Shown here in pieces: positions 26,658 through 34,925 of a stretch of DNA of 64,000 bases; positions within the stretch are counted from its first letter, which is position 1, and each line of letters starts with the position of its first letter. Below the pieces are notes generated by a model. That model saw nothing but the letters and a program-made list of their open reading frames with translations, had not been told where the DNA came from and made no database searches. Source of the DNA: Citromicrobium sp. UBA3494 (GTDB lineage: Bacteria; Pseudomonadota; Alphaproteobacteria; Sphingomonadales; Sphingomonadaceae); the NCBI GenBank assembly GCA_002377695.1, contig DFQH01000009.1, positions 1 to 64,000 on the forward strand. Direction: 5' to 3'. The translations under genes were made by a program, and so were the position numbers.

Positions 26658-27143
26658 TCAGATTACAGATTGCGCCAAATCATGAACGGGCAGCGCACCA
26701 TTGGTCTTCACTGCCGACATCACCACGCAGGTCTTGAAGGTCTTGGTGGGGTGGCGGTCGTAGAAGAATTCGCGCGTGAAGTCGTCGTACTCGTCCATGT
26801 CGCGCGCGACGATCGTCAGAATGAAATCCGCATCGCCCGTGATGTAGTAGCCGCTGGTGATCTGCGGCGTGTTGCGGATGTCCTGCTTGAAACGGTCGAT
26901 CACTCCGCGATCCTCGCGGTCCAGCGTCACCATCACCACCGCCATGATGGCGTAGCCCAGCGCGCGGGGCGAAACGAGAGCTGCCTCGCGTTCGATGATA
27001 CCGTCCGCCCGCAGTCGCTTGAGCCGTTTGAGCGCAGCGGTGGGCGACAATCCGCAGGCGGCCCCCAGTTGCTCGGCCGTGAGATGGGCATCCTGCTGAA
27101 CAGCCTCCAGCAGCCGCGCGTCCGCCGCGTCGATTTTCCTCAA
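26658..27143 (-). CDS. Lrp/AsnC-family transcriptional regulator
   Basis: A 161-residue regulator. An N-terminal helix-turn-helix (LTAEQLGAACGLSPTAALKR, about residues 21-40) is followed by the RAM/AsnC ligand domain, with GYAIMAVVMVTLD and the effector turn ITGDADFILTIV. The start is TTG at 27143 with GGAGGA placed 5 bases before it. Lrp proteins sense amino acids as octamers and control amino-acid and peptide genes. It lies between the TonB receptor and the divergent cyanophycinase-isoaspartyl peptidase gene, suggesting local control of both. Confidence 0.9.
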   Translation of the reverse strand: MRKIDAADARLLEAVQQDAHLTAEQLGAACGLSPTAALKRLKRLRADGIIEREAALVSPRALGYAIMAVVMVTLDREDRGVIDRFKQDIRNTPQITSGYYITGDADFILTIVARDMDEYDDFTREFFYDRHPTKTFKTCVVMSAVKTNGALPVHDLAQSVI

Positions 27144-27171
27144 CCTGTCCTCCCACGCCTCCTAGGCGACA

Positions 27172-27186
27172 GAATAAGTCCTATTC
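27172..27186. promoter_or_regulatory. Possible Lrp operator between lrp and the divergent peptidase gene
   Basis: GAATA-AGTCC-TATTC is a perfect 5-bp inverted repeat with a 5-base spacer, 15 bp in all, the length of a typical Lrp site. It lies 29 bases upstream of the lrp start and in the promoter region of the fusion gene at 27334. Binding is inferred from geometry and position. Confidence 0.4.
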
Positions 27187-27333
27187 CGCCTCAATCGTAC
27201 AGATATCGCCCTGTCTATCTGCGAAGTTAGCGATGGTCGAATCGTTTTCACATCGCGGGGACGACGTGGGAGACAAGGGATCGTCTCGCCGTTTTCGCAT
27301 GGGGCAAGACGGCCAAGCTCGGAGGGTTCATTC

Positions 27334-29283
27334 ATGCTTGCCAGATCATTCCTTGTCGCGGCGCTCGCCTCGCTGGCGCTGCTTCTGCCAGGCGCCGCCC
27401 AGGCAAAGGTGCAAGCCGGGGTCGGGTACACCTACTATGAAACCGGCGATCTCGCCGCGCCCACTCCGAAAACACCTGAGCTTGGCCTGTTGCTGATCGG
27501 CGGATCGGATTGGAGCGAGCCCGCCTGGCGCTGGTTTGCGGGCAAGGCAGGCGAAGGCCATCTGGTGATCCTGCGCGCTTCGCGGGACGGCAGCGATGGC
27601 GAGTGGCTGATGGAGCACATCGGCGGGCTCGCCTCCGTACAGACGCTCGTATTTTCCGATCGCGAGGCCGCGTTCGAACCGCGCGTCGCGGAAATTCTCC
27701 AGCAAGCGGACGGCATTTTCATCGCCGGCGGCGACCAGTCGAAATATGTCCGCTTCTGGAAGGATACGCCGGTTTCGGATGCGTTGAACGCGCATGTCGC
27801 GGCTGGGCGCCCGATCGGTGGCACCAGCGCAGGGCTCGCGATCCTGGGCGGCACGGGATACGGCGCGCTTGCGCAAGAAGCAGTCGACTCGCCCGAAGCC
27901 CTCGCCGATCCGAAGGGCCCGAAGGTCACGCTCGTCAGTGACTTTCTGGAGATGCCTTTCCTCGGGAACATCATCACCGACACCCATTTCAGCGAACGCA
28001 ATCGGCTGGGTCGGCTTGTGGCCTTCCTCGCCCAGGCCCGCGCAGCGCAGGGCGGGCAGACGATCGGTCTCGGCATCGACGAGGATACAGCGCTGACCGT
28101 CGAAGCCGACGGCACCGCACGGCTATACAGCACCAGCGAGGGCAATGCCTGGCTGGTTCAGCCTCTGGCGACGCCGAGCTTCGGTGAATCGGGCGCACTG
28201 AATTGGGATGCCGTCCAGCTTATCGCCATCGGTCCCGAAACCCGGTTCGACATGGCCACCATGACGGTATCGGAACCAGCCTACATGACAACGATCCGGG
28301 TGACCGAAGGCAAGCTGTCGGAAGAACCGAAAGCCAAGCGGCGTGATTGGTCGCTGGCCATCCATGGCGGCTCCGGCGTGATCGAGCGCGGCGACCTGAC
28401 GCCCGAGATGGAAGCGGCCTACCGCGCAAGCCTGCAGGCGGCGCTGGCGGCGGGCTCCGCAGTTCTCGAAAAGGGCGGCACCAGCCTCGACGCGGTGGAG
28501 GCGACGCTGCGCATCCTCGAAGACGACCCTCTGTTCAACGCCGGGCGCGGCGCGGTGTTCGATGCCGAGGGGCGCAACCAGCTCGATGCCTCGATCATGG
28601 ATGGAGCCACGCTGAATGCAGGCGCCGTGGCCGGAGTGAGCACCACCAAGCACCCGGTCACGCTCGCGCGCTCGGTCATGGAAAACTCGCGCCATGTCCT
28701 GCTGTCGGGCGAGGGTGCGGACCAGTTCGCGCTGGAACAGGGGATCGAACAGGTCGATCCCTCGTATTTCCGTACCGAGCATCGCTGGCAGCAGATCCAG
28801 GAGTGGCGCAAGGACAACCTCTCTGCGCTCGCGCTCGATCCCACGCATCGCTTCGGCACCGTGGGCGCGGTGGCGCTGGACAAGGATGGCAACCTTGCCG
28901 CCGCGACTTCCACCGGCGGGCTGACCGGCAAGCGCTGGGGACGGATCGGCGATTCGCCCATCATCGGCGCGGGCACCTATGCCGCCAACGGCAAATGCGC
29001 GGTCTCCGGCACCGGGACGGGCGAATATTTCATCCGCGAAAGCGCCGGGCGGCAGGTGTGCGACCGGGTCGCCTGGCACGGCCAGACCATCGCGCAGGCG
29101 GCGGACGACACCATCGGTTCCATCGGCGCGCTTGGCGGCGATGGCGGACTGATCGCAATGGACGCGATGGGCCGGATCGCCTTCGCGATGAACACCGAAG
29201 GAATGTACCGGGGCGCGGCCAGCAGCGAACACCCGGCGGAAGAGGCGATTTACGCCGACGAAACGCTGGCCAACGAGGACTGA
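27334..29283 (+). CDS. Secreted fusion: cyanophycinase-like (S51) domain plus isoaspartyl peptidase/L-asparaginase (T2) domain
   Basis: A 649-residue protein with two hydrolase domains. A signal peptide (1-24, ending AAQA) points to the periplasm. Residues ~45-310 match cyanophycinase/peptidase S51: AGGDQSKYVRFW, the nucleophile GGTSAG (Ser165) and DTHFSERNRLGRL. Residues ~335-645 match plant-type asparaginase/isoaspartyl peptidase: LAIHGGSG, NAGRGAVF, autocleavage Thr509 in FGTVGAVAL and GRIGDSPIIGAGTYA. Cyanophycinase cuts cyanophycin into beta-Asp-Arg dipeptides, and isoaspartyl peptidases split these, so the fusion could do both steps. ATG 27334 has GGAGGG seven bases upstream. The next gene starts six bases after the stop. 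The true substrate is untested. Confidence 0.88.
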   Translation: MLARSFLVAALASLALLLPGAAQAKVQAGVGYTYYETGDLAAPTPKTPELGLLLIGGSDWSEPAWRWFAGKAGEGHLVILRASRDGSDGEWLMEHIGGLASVQTLVFSDREAAFEPRVAEILQQADGIFIAGGDQSKYVRFWKDTPVSDALNAHVAAGRPIGGTSAGLAILGGTGYGALAQEAVDSPEALADPKGPKVTLVSDFLEMPFLGNIITDTHFSERNRLGRLVAFLAQARAAQGGQTIGLGIDEDTALTVEADGTARLYSTSEGNAWLVQPLATPSFGESGALNWDAVQLIAIGPETRFDMATMTVSEPAYMTTIRVTEGKLSEEPKAKRRDWSLAIHGGSGVIERGDLTPEMEAAYRASLQAALAAGSAVLEKGGTSLDAVEATLRILEDDPLFNAGRGAVFDAEGRNQLDASIMDGATLNAGAVAGVSTTKHPVTLARSVMENSRHVLLSGEGADQFALEQGIEQVDPSYFRTEHRWQQIQEWRKDNLSALALDPTHRFGTVGAVALDKDGNLAAATSTGGLTGKRWGRIGDSPIIGAGTYAANGKCAVSGTGTGEYFIRESAGRQVCDRVAWHGQTIAQAADDTIGSIGALGGDGGLIAMDAMGRIAFAMNTEGMYRGAASSEHPAEEAIYADETLANED

Positions 29284-29289
29284 ACGAAA

Positions 29290-30519
29290 ATGGCCGACTA
29301 CACGCCCTCCCATGCGTCGCCGGACGGTGCGGACCGCATGGCGATCACCAGCCAGAAACCATCGACCATCGCCGTCTGGGGGGGCGAGGAAAAGCCGCTC
29401 GCCTTCGGCGCCGCGCAGGTGCCGATCGTGCAGAGCGCACCCTTCGCCTATGAGGATATGGACGAATGGGCGGCAGTCGCGCTGGGCCAGGCCGAAGGCT
29501 ACATCTATTCGCGCAACACCAATCCCACGGTGGGCGTGTTCGAGGAGAAATGCCGGATTCTCGAAGGCGGGGAGAAGGCTATTGCCTTCGCCAGCGGCAT
29601 GGCCGCGATTTCCAACACGCTGCTCTCGCTGCTCTCACCCGGCGACCGGGTGGTGTCGATCAAGGATAGCTACGGCGGTACAAGCCGGCTGTTCATGGAT
29701 ACGCTGCCGCGCATGCAGATCGAGGTCGATCTGGTGGAAACCAGCGATGCCGACGCAATCGATGCGGCCATCGCGAAGGGCTGCGAACTGGTCTATCTCG
29801 AAACGCCGACCAATCCGACGCTCAAGATCATCGATCTCGACCGGGCGATCCGCGCGGCCAAGAAACGCGGCGCGATCGTGGTGGTCGACAACACCTTCGC
29901 CACCCCTATCAACCAGCGCCCGTTGGAATTCGGCGCCGACCTCGTGCTGCACTCGGCGACCAAGTATCTCGGCGGGCACGATGATGCGATGGGCGGCGTG
30001 CTGATCGGGCGCGAAGACCTGGTGCGCACCGTGTACGAGCACCGCGAAATCTGCGGCGCAGTGCTGTCCGCCTTTTCCGCCTACCTGCTGCTGCGCGGGA
30101 TGAAGACGCTCGACCTCAGGGTGAAGAAGCAGAACGAGACAGGCCTTGCCGTCGCCCGCTTCCTGAACCAGCACCCCAAGGTCGCCAGCGTGTTCTATCC
30201 GGGCCTCGAAACCCACGACAAGCACGATGTGGCCAAGCGCCAGATGTCCGGTTTCGGCGGCATGCTCAGCTTCTCGGTCGATGGCGATTTCGACGCACTC
30301 AAGCGCTTTGTCGGCGGGCTGAAATACGTCCATCGCGCGGCCAGCCTCGGTTCGGTCAACACGCTGATCGGCCCGCCCTCTGTCACCAGCCATGTGGAAT
30401 GCACGGCAGAACAGCGCGCGGAACTGGGCATTTCGGAAACGCTGCTGCGCTATTCCTGCGGGGTGGAGGATGCGGAAGATCTGATCGCACAGCTGGACGA
30501 GGGGCTGAAGGCGGTCTGA
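29290..30519 (+). CDS. Cys/Met-metabolism PLP enzyme (cystathionine gamma-synthase/methionine gamma-lyase family)
   Basis: A 409-residue fold-type I PLP enzyme. Conserved parts are YIYSRNTNPTV, AFASGMAAI, YGGTSRLF, the aspartate in VVVDNTFATP and the PLP lysine in SATKYLGGH. Family members make or break C-S or C-gamma bonds in cysteine, homocysteine and methionine metabolism, and the exact reaction cannot be assigned by eye. It starts six bases after the cyanophycinase-isoaspartyl peptidase gene, so the two are probably one transcript. It may process an amino acid released by that enzyme, though no cyanophycin residue is an obvious substrate. Confidence 0.88.
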   Translation: MADYTPSHASPDGADRMAITSQKPSTIAVWGGEEKPLAFGAAQVPIVQSAPFAYEDMDEWAAVALGQAEGYIYSRNTNPTVGVFEEKCRILEGGEKAIAFASGMAAISNTLLSLLSPGDRVVSIKDSYGGTSRLFMDTLPRMQIEVDLVETSDADAIDAAIAKGCELVYLETPTNPTLKIIDLDRAIRAAKKRGAIVVVDNTFATPINQRPLEFGADLVLHSATKYLGGHDDAMGGVLIGREDLVRTVYEHREICGAVLSAFSAYLLLRGMKTLDLRVKKQNETGLAVARFLNQHPKVASVFYPGLETHDKHDVAKRQMSGFGGMLSFSVDGDFDALKRFVGGLKYVHRAASLGSVNTLIGPPSVTSHVECTAEQRAELGISETLLRYSCGVEDAEDLIAQLDEGLKAV

Positions 30520-30582
30520 CCGCGGCTTGGCTTCGCCCGCCAGGCAGGGACCGGACTCTGCGGTATCGTGATCGTCTCCCGC

Positions 30583-30894
30583 TCAGAACCGGTCGGGGCG
30601 GATCACGTCCACGTTGGAGCGCAGCACGACCAGGCCATGCGTTTCGAGCAGCGGGGCGAGTGCCTCCAGAAACGCATCCGCACGCTCCTGGTTGGCAACG
30701 GTCAGGAAGACATACTTGGCGGTAGCGCCGCTGATGAGGTCTTCCGACCACTCGCCGTGGCGCCCCCGCCCGCTTTCGGTGCGGATCAGCGTGTGGCCGG
30801 TGATCCCGGCCTGCTCGGCCAGCCTTGCCAATCGAGGTGCAAGCGGGGCGTCCACCAGCACTTCGATGCGCGTTCGTGTCGTCGTCTCGATCAT
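30583..30894 (-). CDS. sbtB: PII-like signalling protein, SbtB type
   Basis: A 103-residue protein with the ferredoxin-like PII fold: an initial beta strand TRIEVLVDAP, a T-loop region with ITGHTLIRTESGRGRHGEW, then AKYVFLTVANQE and a final strand VVLRSNVDVIRP. In cyanobacteria SbtB binds adenine nucleotides including cAMP and gates the bicarbonate transporter SbtA. This protein stops right after the last strand and lacks the redox-sensitive CGPxGC R-loop of cyanobacterial SbtB. The ATG at 30894 overlaps the sbtA stop in an ATGA, which strongly supports the pairing. It is short and easily missed. Confidence 0.82.
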   Translation of the reverse strand: MIETTTRTRIEVLVDAPLAPRLARLAEQAGITGHTLIRTESGRGRHGEWSEDLISGATAKYVFLTVANQERADAFLEALAPLLETHGLVVLRSNVDVIRPDRF

Positions 30895-31853
30895 GCCACG
30901 GCTCCCAGGGTCTCGGCCATCCAGCGGAACAGCGGTATGCCGAGCACGATGTTGAAGGGGAAGGTCACCCCAAGCGACATGGCGAGGTAGAGCCCCGCAT
31001 CGGCCTGCGGCAAGGAAAGCCGCATTGCAGCAGGCACTGCGATATAGGATGCGCTCGCTCCAAGGATGCCGAGCGCGGCGGCAGACGGCGCATCGAGCCC
31101 GATCAGCGTGCCTGTTGCCACGCCCAGCGTGCCGTTCACTATCGGGAAGACGATGGCCAGCAGCGCCAGCCTTGCAGTGAGCGCGCGCGTCTTGAGGATG
31201 CGGCGCATGGCGATAAGCCCCATGTCGAGCAGGAACAGGCACAGCACGCCGGTAAAGCCTGCACGGAACAGCGGGGAAACCGGCTCGAACCCGTCTTCTC
31301 CGATCAGCATGCCGATCACGAAGCTGCCCAGAAGCAGCACGACCGATCCGTTGAACAGCACCTCCCTCAGCAATTCGGGCGACATGAGCTTGCCGCCTTC
31401 GCGCCGCGCGATGAACAGGCCGGAAAGGATGGCTGGGGTTTCCATCATCGCCAGCACCGCGACCATGAACCCCGCGATCACGAAGCCGCTGTCGCCGTAA
31501 ACCTGGCTCGCCGTAACGAAGGTGACGACGCTGACCGATCCGTAGTGCGCGGCCACGGCGCCCGTGTTCGTCCGGTCGAGCCCGCCGATGCGCGAGAGCA
31601 CCGGCGCGACCAGGAAGGGTATGGCAGCGCTCAGCACCAGCCCGGCGGCGAGCGCGGTGACGAGTTCGGGGCCGATCCCCGCCTTGGCGACCTCCACCCC
31701 GCCTTTCAGGCCGATCGCAGCCATGAGATACAGCGACATGCCCTTGGCGATCGTCTCGGGTACGGAAAGGTCCGATCGCGCGGCAGCGGCCAGCGCGCCG
31801 AGGACAAAGAAGAGGACGGGCGCAGACAGCAGCGTGGCGGTGAGCTGGTCCAT
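30891..31853 (-). CDS. sbtA: SbtA-type sodium-dependent bicarbonate transporter
   Basis: A 320-residue inner-membrane protein with about ten hydrophobic helices in two inverted halves. SLYLMAAIGLKGGVEV and AHYGSVSVVTFVTA in the first half and LGILGASASYIAVPAA in the second are characteristic of the SbtA (DUF897) family. SbtA imports bicarbonate using the sodium gradient. Here it is followed by sbtB and preceded by a DUF2490 gene, an alpha-carbonic anhydrase and the Na+/H+ antiporter nhaA, all minus strand with short gaps, which suits sodium-driven bicarbonate uptake. Confidence 0.88.
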   Translation of the reverse strand: MDQLTATLLSAPVLFFVLGALAAAARSDLSVPETIAKGMSLYLMAAIGLKGGVEVAKAGIGPELVTALAAGLVLSAAIPFLVAPVLSRIGGLDRTNTGAVAAHYGSVSVVTFVTASQVYGDSGFVIAGFMVAVLAMMETPAILSGLFIARREGGKLMSPELLREVLFNGSVVLLLGSFVIGMLIGEDGFEPVSPLFRAGFTGVLCLFLLDMGLIAMRRILKTRALTARLALLAIVFPIVNGTLGVATGTLIGLDAPSAAALGILGASASYIAVPAAMRLSLPQADAGLYLAMSLGVTFPFNIVLGIPLFRWMAETLGAVA

Positions 31854-31859
31854 GAGTAC

Positions 31860-32513
31860 TCAGAACCTTTGTTCGAGGACGATCAGCGGGGCATGGCCGA
31901 TCTCGTCCGGGGCATTGTCTTCGAAGTCTTGCTGGCGGAGATAGGACAGGCCGAGCGTCAGCGTGTCGCTGACCGCGTAATCGACGCCGATGGTCGTCCT
32001 GAGCCCGGTAATCCCCGTGTCGCTCCCCACGTTGTTGCCGCGCAGGGTCCAGAAGAGTTCGGCATCCGCCCCCGCGGACCACCGGCCATCGTCGCTCAGG
32101 TCCAGCCCGATGCCGATCCGCGGGCGCAGCCGCAGCCCCATGCGATCCGCCCCATCGACGAAGCGCTGTTCCAGCCGAAGCCGGGTCTTGAAGATACCGT
32201 GGCTGGTGGAGAGCTGCTGCATCGTGCGCACCTCGTCAGAGCCGCCATCATTGACGCGGTACTCGAGCGCACCCGCGAGCGTCGCACCGTCGGCGATATC
32301 CTGTTTCAGCCATCCGCGGACGAAATAGGTGTCCACCCGCCCCTGCGCGCTGTCACGGAAACGCTGGGCGGTCTCCAGCTCGAAGCCCGTATTCCCGTCC
32401 AGATCGGTCTCGAACGAGGGGTTGAGCCACAGCTCGAACTGCTCGTCGCGCGCGTGTGCCGGGGATGCGAGGATGGCACCCCCGGCGACGATTGGCAGCA
32501 ATGCCTTGCGCAT
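31860..32513 (-). CDS. DUF2490 family probable outer-membrane protein
   Basis: A 217-residue protein with a signal peptide ending PAHA. The mature part is a series of amphipathic beta strands with the DUF2490 pattern (LWLNPSFETDL, FVRGWLKQ, LEYRVND, RLRLEQRF) and a terminal Phe, suggesting a small outer-membrane barrel. Function is unknown for the family. It is tightly packed between the carbonic anhydrase gene (3-base gap) and sbtA (6-base gap), so it may provide outer-membrane passage for the same system; that is inference. Confidence 0.8.
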   Translation of the reverse strand: MRKALLPIVAGGAILASPAHARDEQFELWLNPSFETDLDGNTGFELETAQRFRDSAQGRVDTYFVRGWLKQDIADGATLAGALEYRVNDGGSDEVRTMQQLSTSHGIFKTRLRLEQRFVDGADRMGLRLRPRIGIGLDLSDDGRWSAGADAELFWTLRGNNVGSDTGITGLRTTIGVDYAVSDTLTLGLSYLRQQDFEDNAPDEIGHAPLIVLEQRF

Positions 32514-32516
32514 GGA

Positions 32517-33248
32517 TTATTCCGGCGCCACCAGCAGGCGACCATTACGGTCCTGGATGGAACGCGCCGTTGGGCCCAGCGCTCCGCGCAGCTTGGCGAT
32601 CTGGTCCGCGCTCGCTTCGACCGGGACGTTCGCCACGTGCCAGTTGACCCCTTCGCTGCACGGCGGCGTCGTAAGCGATCCCATGTAGCGATAGACCTCG
32701 ATCGTTTCGGGCAGCATGTCGTCTATGTCTATCGACAGCGCGGTCCCGTTGCCTTGCGCATGGGCGTCCAGCAGATCTTCGATCGCGTCGTTCTCGTCCC
32801 CTTCGGTGAAGAAGACGCCCAGCACGCCCAGTTCGCCTGCGCTCGTCGCGTGGACGAAGTGCGCGGTCATGGGATAGCGCTCGCCGTTCACGGCGTGCTC
32901 CGCCGGGGTGTGGAAGTGGACCTGCAACAGGTTGAAGGCCTTGGCTCCGCTCATCATGCCCTTGTTCTGGCCGGGATCGAAGTCGATCTGCACCTTCTCT
33001 TCACCCAGCGACAGTTTTCCGCTGGCCTCACCGAAATTGGTGGTCAGCTTGAGGGTGCCGATCGCGTCGGGATCAGTCAGATCGATGGGCGACTGCATCT
33101 TGCCGATATCGCAGGAGGCATACTGGGCGTTGATCGCGCCCCACGCTTCGGGCGTTTCCCCGTCACCGAAGGTCCAGTCCTTGCCCTGCGCCAGCGCAAC
33201 GCTCGATATGCCGAGAGACAGGGCCGCAGCGATTGCAACATATTTCAT
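32517..33248 (-). CDS. Alpha-class carbonic anhydrase, periplasmic
   Basis: A 243-residue enzyme for CO2/bicarbonate interconversion. A signal peptide ending VALAQ directs it to the periplasm. The alpha-class signature is clear: QSPIDL, the zinc histidines in VHFHTPAEH and the third in TAHFVH, the gatekeeping acid of the EH pair, and GSLTTPPCSEGV. The cysteine of ASCDIG with that of PPCSEG could form the usual disulfide. I prefer ATG 33248 over the adjacent GTG 33251 because GGAG sits eight bases before it. It would supply bicarbonate at the membrane for SbtA. Confidence 0.92.
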   Translation of the reverse strand: MKYVAIAAALSLGISSVALAQGKDWTFGDGETPEAWGAINAQYASCDIGKMQSPIDLTDPDAIGTLKLTTNFGEASGKLSLGEEKVQIDFDPGQNKGMMSGAKAFNLLQVHFHTPAEHAVNGERYPMTAHFVHATSAGELGVLGVFFTEGDENDAIEDLLDAHAQGNGTALSIDIDDMLPETIEVYRYMGSLTTPPCSEGVNWHVANVPVEASADQIAKLRGALGPTARSIQDRNGRLLVAPE

Positions 33249-33259
33249 CACGCTTTCTC

Positions 33260-34495
33260 CTAGCTTCTTGATTCAAACATCTGTGGTGGGTGGGAGCCGG
33301 TGGGCGCTTCGTGCGTGGCCCGATCCGAGGGGGTTCGCGCACCTGTCAGCACGGCCATCCCGACGAGGGCCGAAATCAGCGAGCCGGACAGAACACCCAT
33401 CTTCACCGCATCGACCTGGGCAGGGTCGGCGAAAGCGAGGCCGCCGATGAAAAGGCTCATGGTGAAGCCGATCCCGGCAAGACAGGACAAGCCGTAGATG
33501 TGGCGCCAGGTCACGCCTTCCGGCATGGTCGCGAACCCGGCCTTCGCGGCAATCCAGCACGCGCCGAAGATCCCGATCTGCTTGCCCACGACCAGCCCCG
33601 CCGCGATCCCCAGAGAGAGCGGTGCGAGCAGCGCGTCGATTCCCGCCCCGGCGAAGGAGACACCGGCATTGGCGAAGGCGAAGACCGGCAGGATCAGGAA
33701 CGCCACCCATGGGTGCAGCGCATGCTCCAGCCGCTCCAGCGGGCGTTCCTCGCCGGTGGCGATGGGAACGAACATTGCGGTCAGCACGCCCGCCAGGGTC
33801 GCGTGGACGCCGGATTTCAGCACGCAAATCCAAAGCACGGCAGCGAGCAGGAAATAGGGAATGGTGCGCGCCACGCCCGCCCGGTTCAGCAGCAGCAGGC
33901 CCGCCGCGGGAAGCAGGGCGAGGCCCAGCGCGCCCATGTTCATGTTCTCGGTATAGAACAGCGCGATGATCGCGATGGCGCCGATATCGTCGATGATGGC
34001 GATTGCCAGCAGCAGCGCCTTGAGCGCCACCGGCACCCGACTGCCGAGCAGGGCCAGCAGGCCGAGCGCGAAGGCAATGTCGGTGGCGGCAGGAATGGCC
34101 CAGCCGCGAATATTCTCCGGCGACCCGGCATTGATCGCGACGAAGACCAGCGCCGGGACGATCATTCCGCCCAGCGCGGCATAGACCGGCAGCGAGGCCT
34201 GCTTCCAGCTGCGCAGCTGGCCGGTCACGATCTCGCGCTTCACCTCCAGCCCGATCAGGAAGAAGAACAGCGCCATCAAGCCGTCGTTGATCCACAACAG
34301 CAACGGCTTGTCGATCGAGACCCAATCGCCCGCGCCAAAGACGACCGGCGTGGACAGGAAGCCCTGATACGCCCCCAGCAGAGGCGAGTTGGCGACGCCA
34401 AGCGCAATCGCGGCGGCGACGATCAACATGATGCCCCCCGCGCTCTCGCTGGCGATAAAGGCGCGCAGATTCCGGATAGCGGAAGATTGGGTCAT
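33260..34495 (-). CDS. nhaA: NhaA Na+/H+ antiporter
   Basis: A 411-residue inner-membrane antiporter with 12 helices. The key motifs are present: NDGLMALFFFLIGLEVKRE, ATDIAFALG with the first transport aspartate and AIIDDIGAIAI with the paired aspartates that exchange two protons for one sodium. It exports sodium and buffers pH. It leads the minus-strand set with carbonic anhydrase, DUF2490, sbtA and sbtB, and could restore the sodium gradient used by SbtA while countering alkalinisation from bicarbonate use. The last ~25 residues are polar and not conserved. Confidence 0.95.
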   Translation of the reverse strand: MTQSSAIRNLRAFIASESAGGIMLIVAAAIALGVANSPLLGAYQGFLSTPVVFGAGDWVSIDKPLLLWINDGLMALFFFLIGLEVKREIVTGQLRSWKQASLPVYAALGGMIVPALVFVAINAGSPENIRGWAIPAATDIAFALGLLALLGSRVPVALKALLLAIAIIDDIGAIAIIALFYTENMNMGALGLALLPAAGLLLLNRAGVARTIPYFLLAAVLWICVLKSGVHATLAGVLTAMFVPIATGEERPLERLEHALHPWVAFLILPVFAFANAGVSFAGAGIDALLAPLSLGIAAGLVVGKQIGIFGACWIAAKAGFATMPEGVTWRHIYGLSCLAGIGFTMSLFIGGLAFADPAQVDAVKMGVLSGSLISALVGMAVLTGARTPSDRATHEAPTGSHPPQMFESRS

Positions 34496-34648
34496 AGAGC
34501 TTTCGTTTTGAGGTGTGTCAGTCGGCAGCCCCGGGGGCGGGACAGGGCGACGCGAGCCAAGGTGCCCTGGAGCGCGAGCGGGAACAGGCTGCCCGAGGAA
34601 GCGGCGGCCGGCAGGGCCGAGGGGTCGGCCCGGCCGCCCACCGCCTGC

Positions 34649-34855
34649 TCAGCTCGTCAGGCCGCGGCCGTGATAGCGGTGCTGCAGCGCGGCGATCTCG
34701 TCCTTCAGACGCAGCCGGCGGCGTTTGAGCACCTTGATGTCTTCCCGCGCGCCGACCGTCTTGGTGGTGTCGATCCGCCGGTTAAGCGCGCGATGCTCGC
34801 GGACCAGCTTGTGCAGGTAGGGGATCGCGGTCCGCTCTTCGGGGGATGCCATCAT
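34649..34855 (-). CDS. YdcH/DUF465 family small protein
   Basis: A 68-residue basic helical protein, shorter than most genes here. HKLVREHRALNRRID, then LKRRRLRLKDEIAAL near the C-terminus, matches the two-helix DUF465 family (YdcH), whose function is unknown. Start choices are the paired ATGs at 34855 and 34852, with GGAG eight bases before the first. It lies alone between nhaA and the LysR gene. The 153 bases to nhaA contain no other gene that I can see. Confidence 0.8.
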   Translation of the reverse strand: MMASPEERTAIPYLHKLVREHRALNRRIDTTKTVGAREDIKVLKRRRLRLKDEIAALQHRYHGRGLTS

Positions 34856-34925
34856 CGCTTTTCTCCAGCATTCTATGGGAACGATATGCGAGGCCTGCCC
34901 ACGATAATCCAATTCGAATGCTTGC

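Noticed and set aside
30825..33263. 812-codon plus-strand open frame opposite sbtA, DUF2490 and carbonic anhydrase
   Set aside because: Gln/His/Arg-rich antisense shadow; the minus-strand genes have clear domains and ribosome-binding sites.
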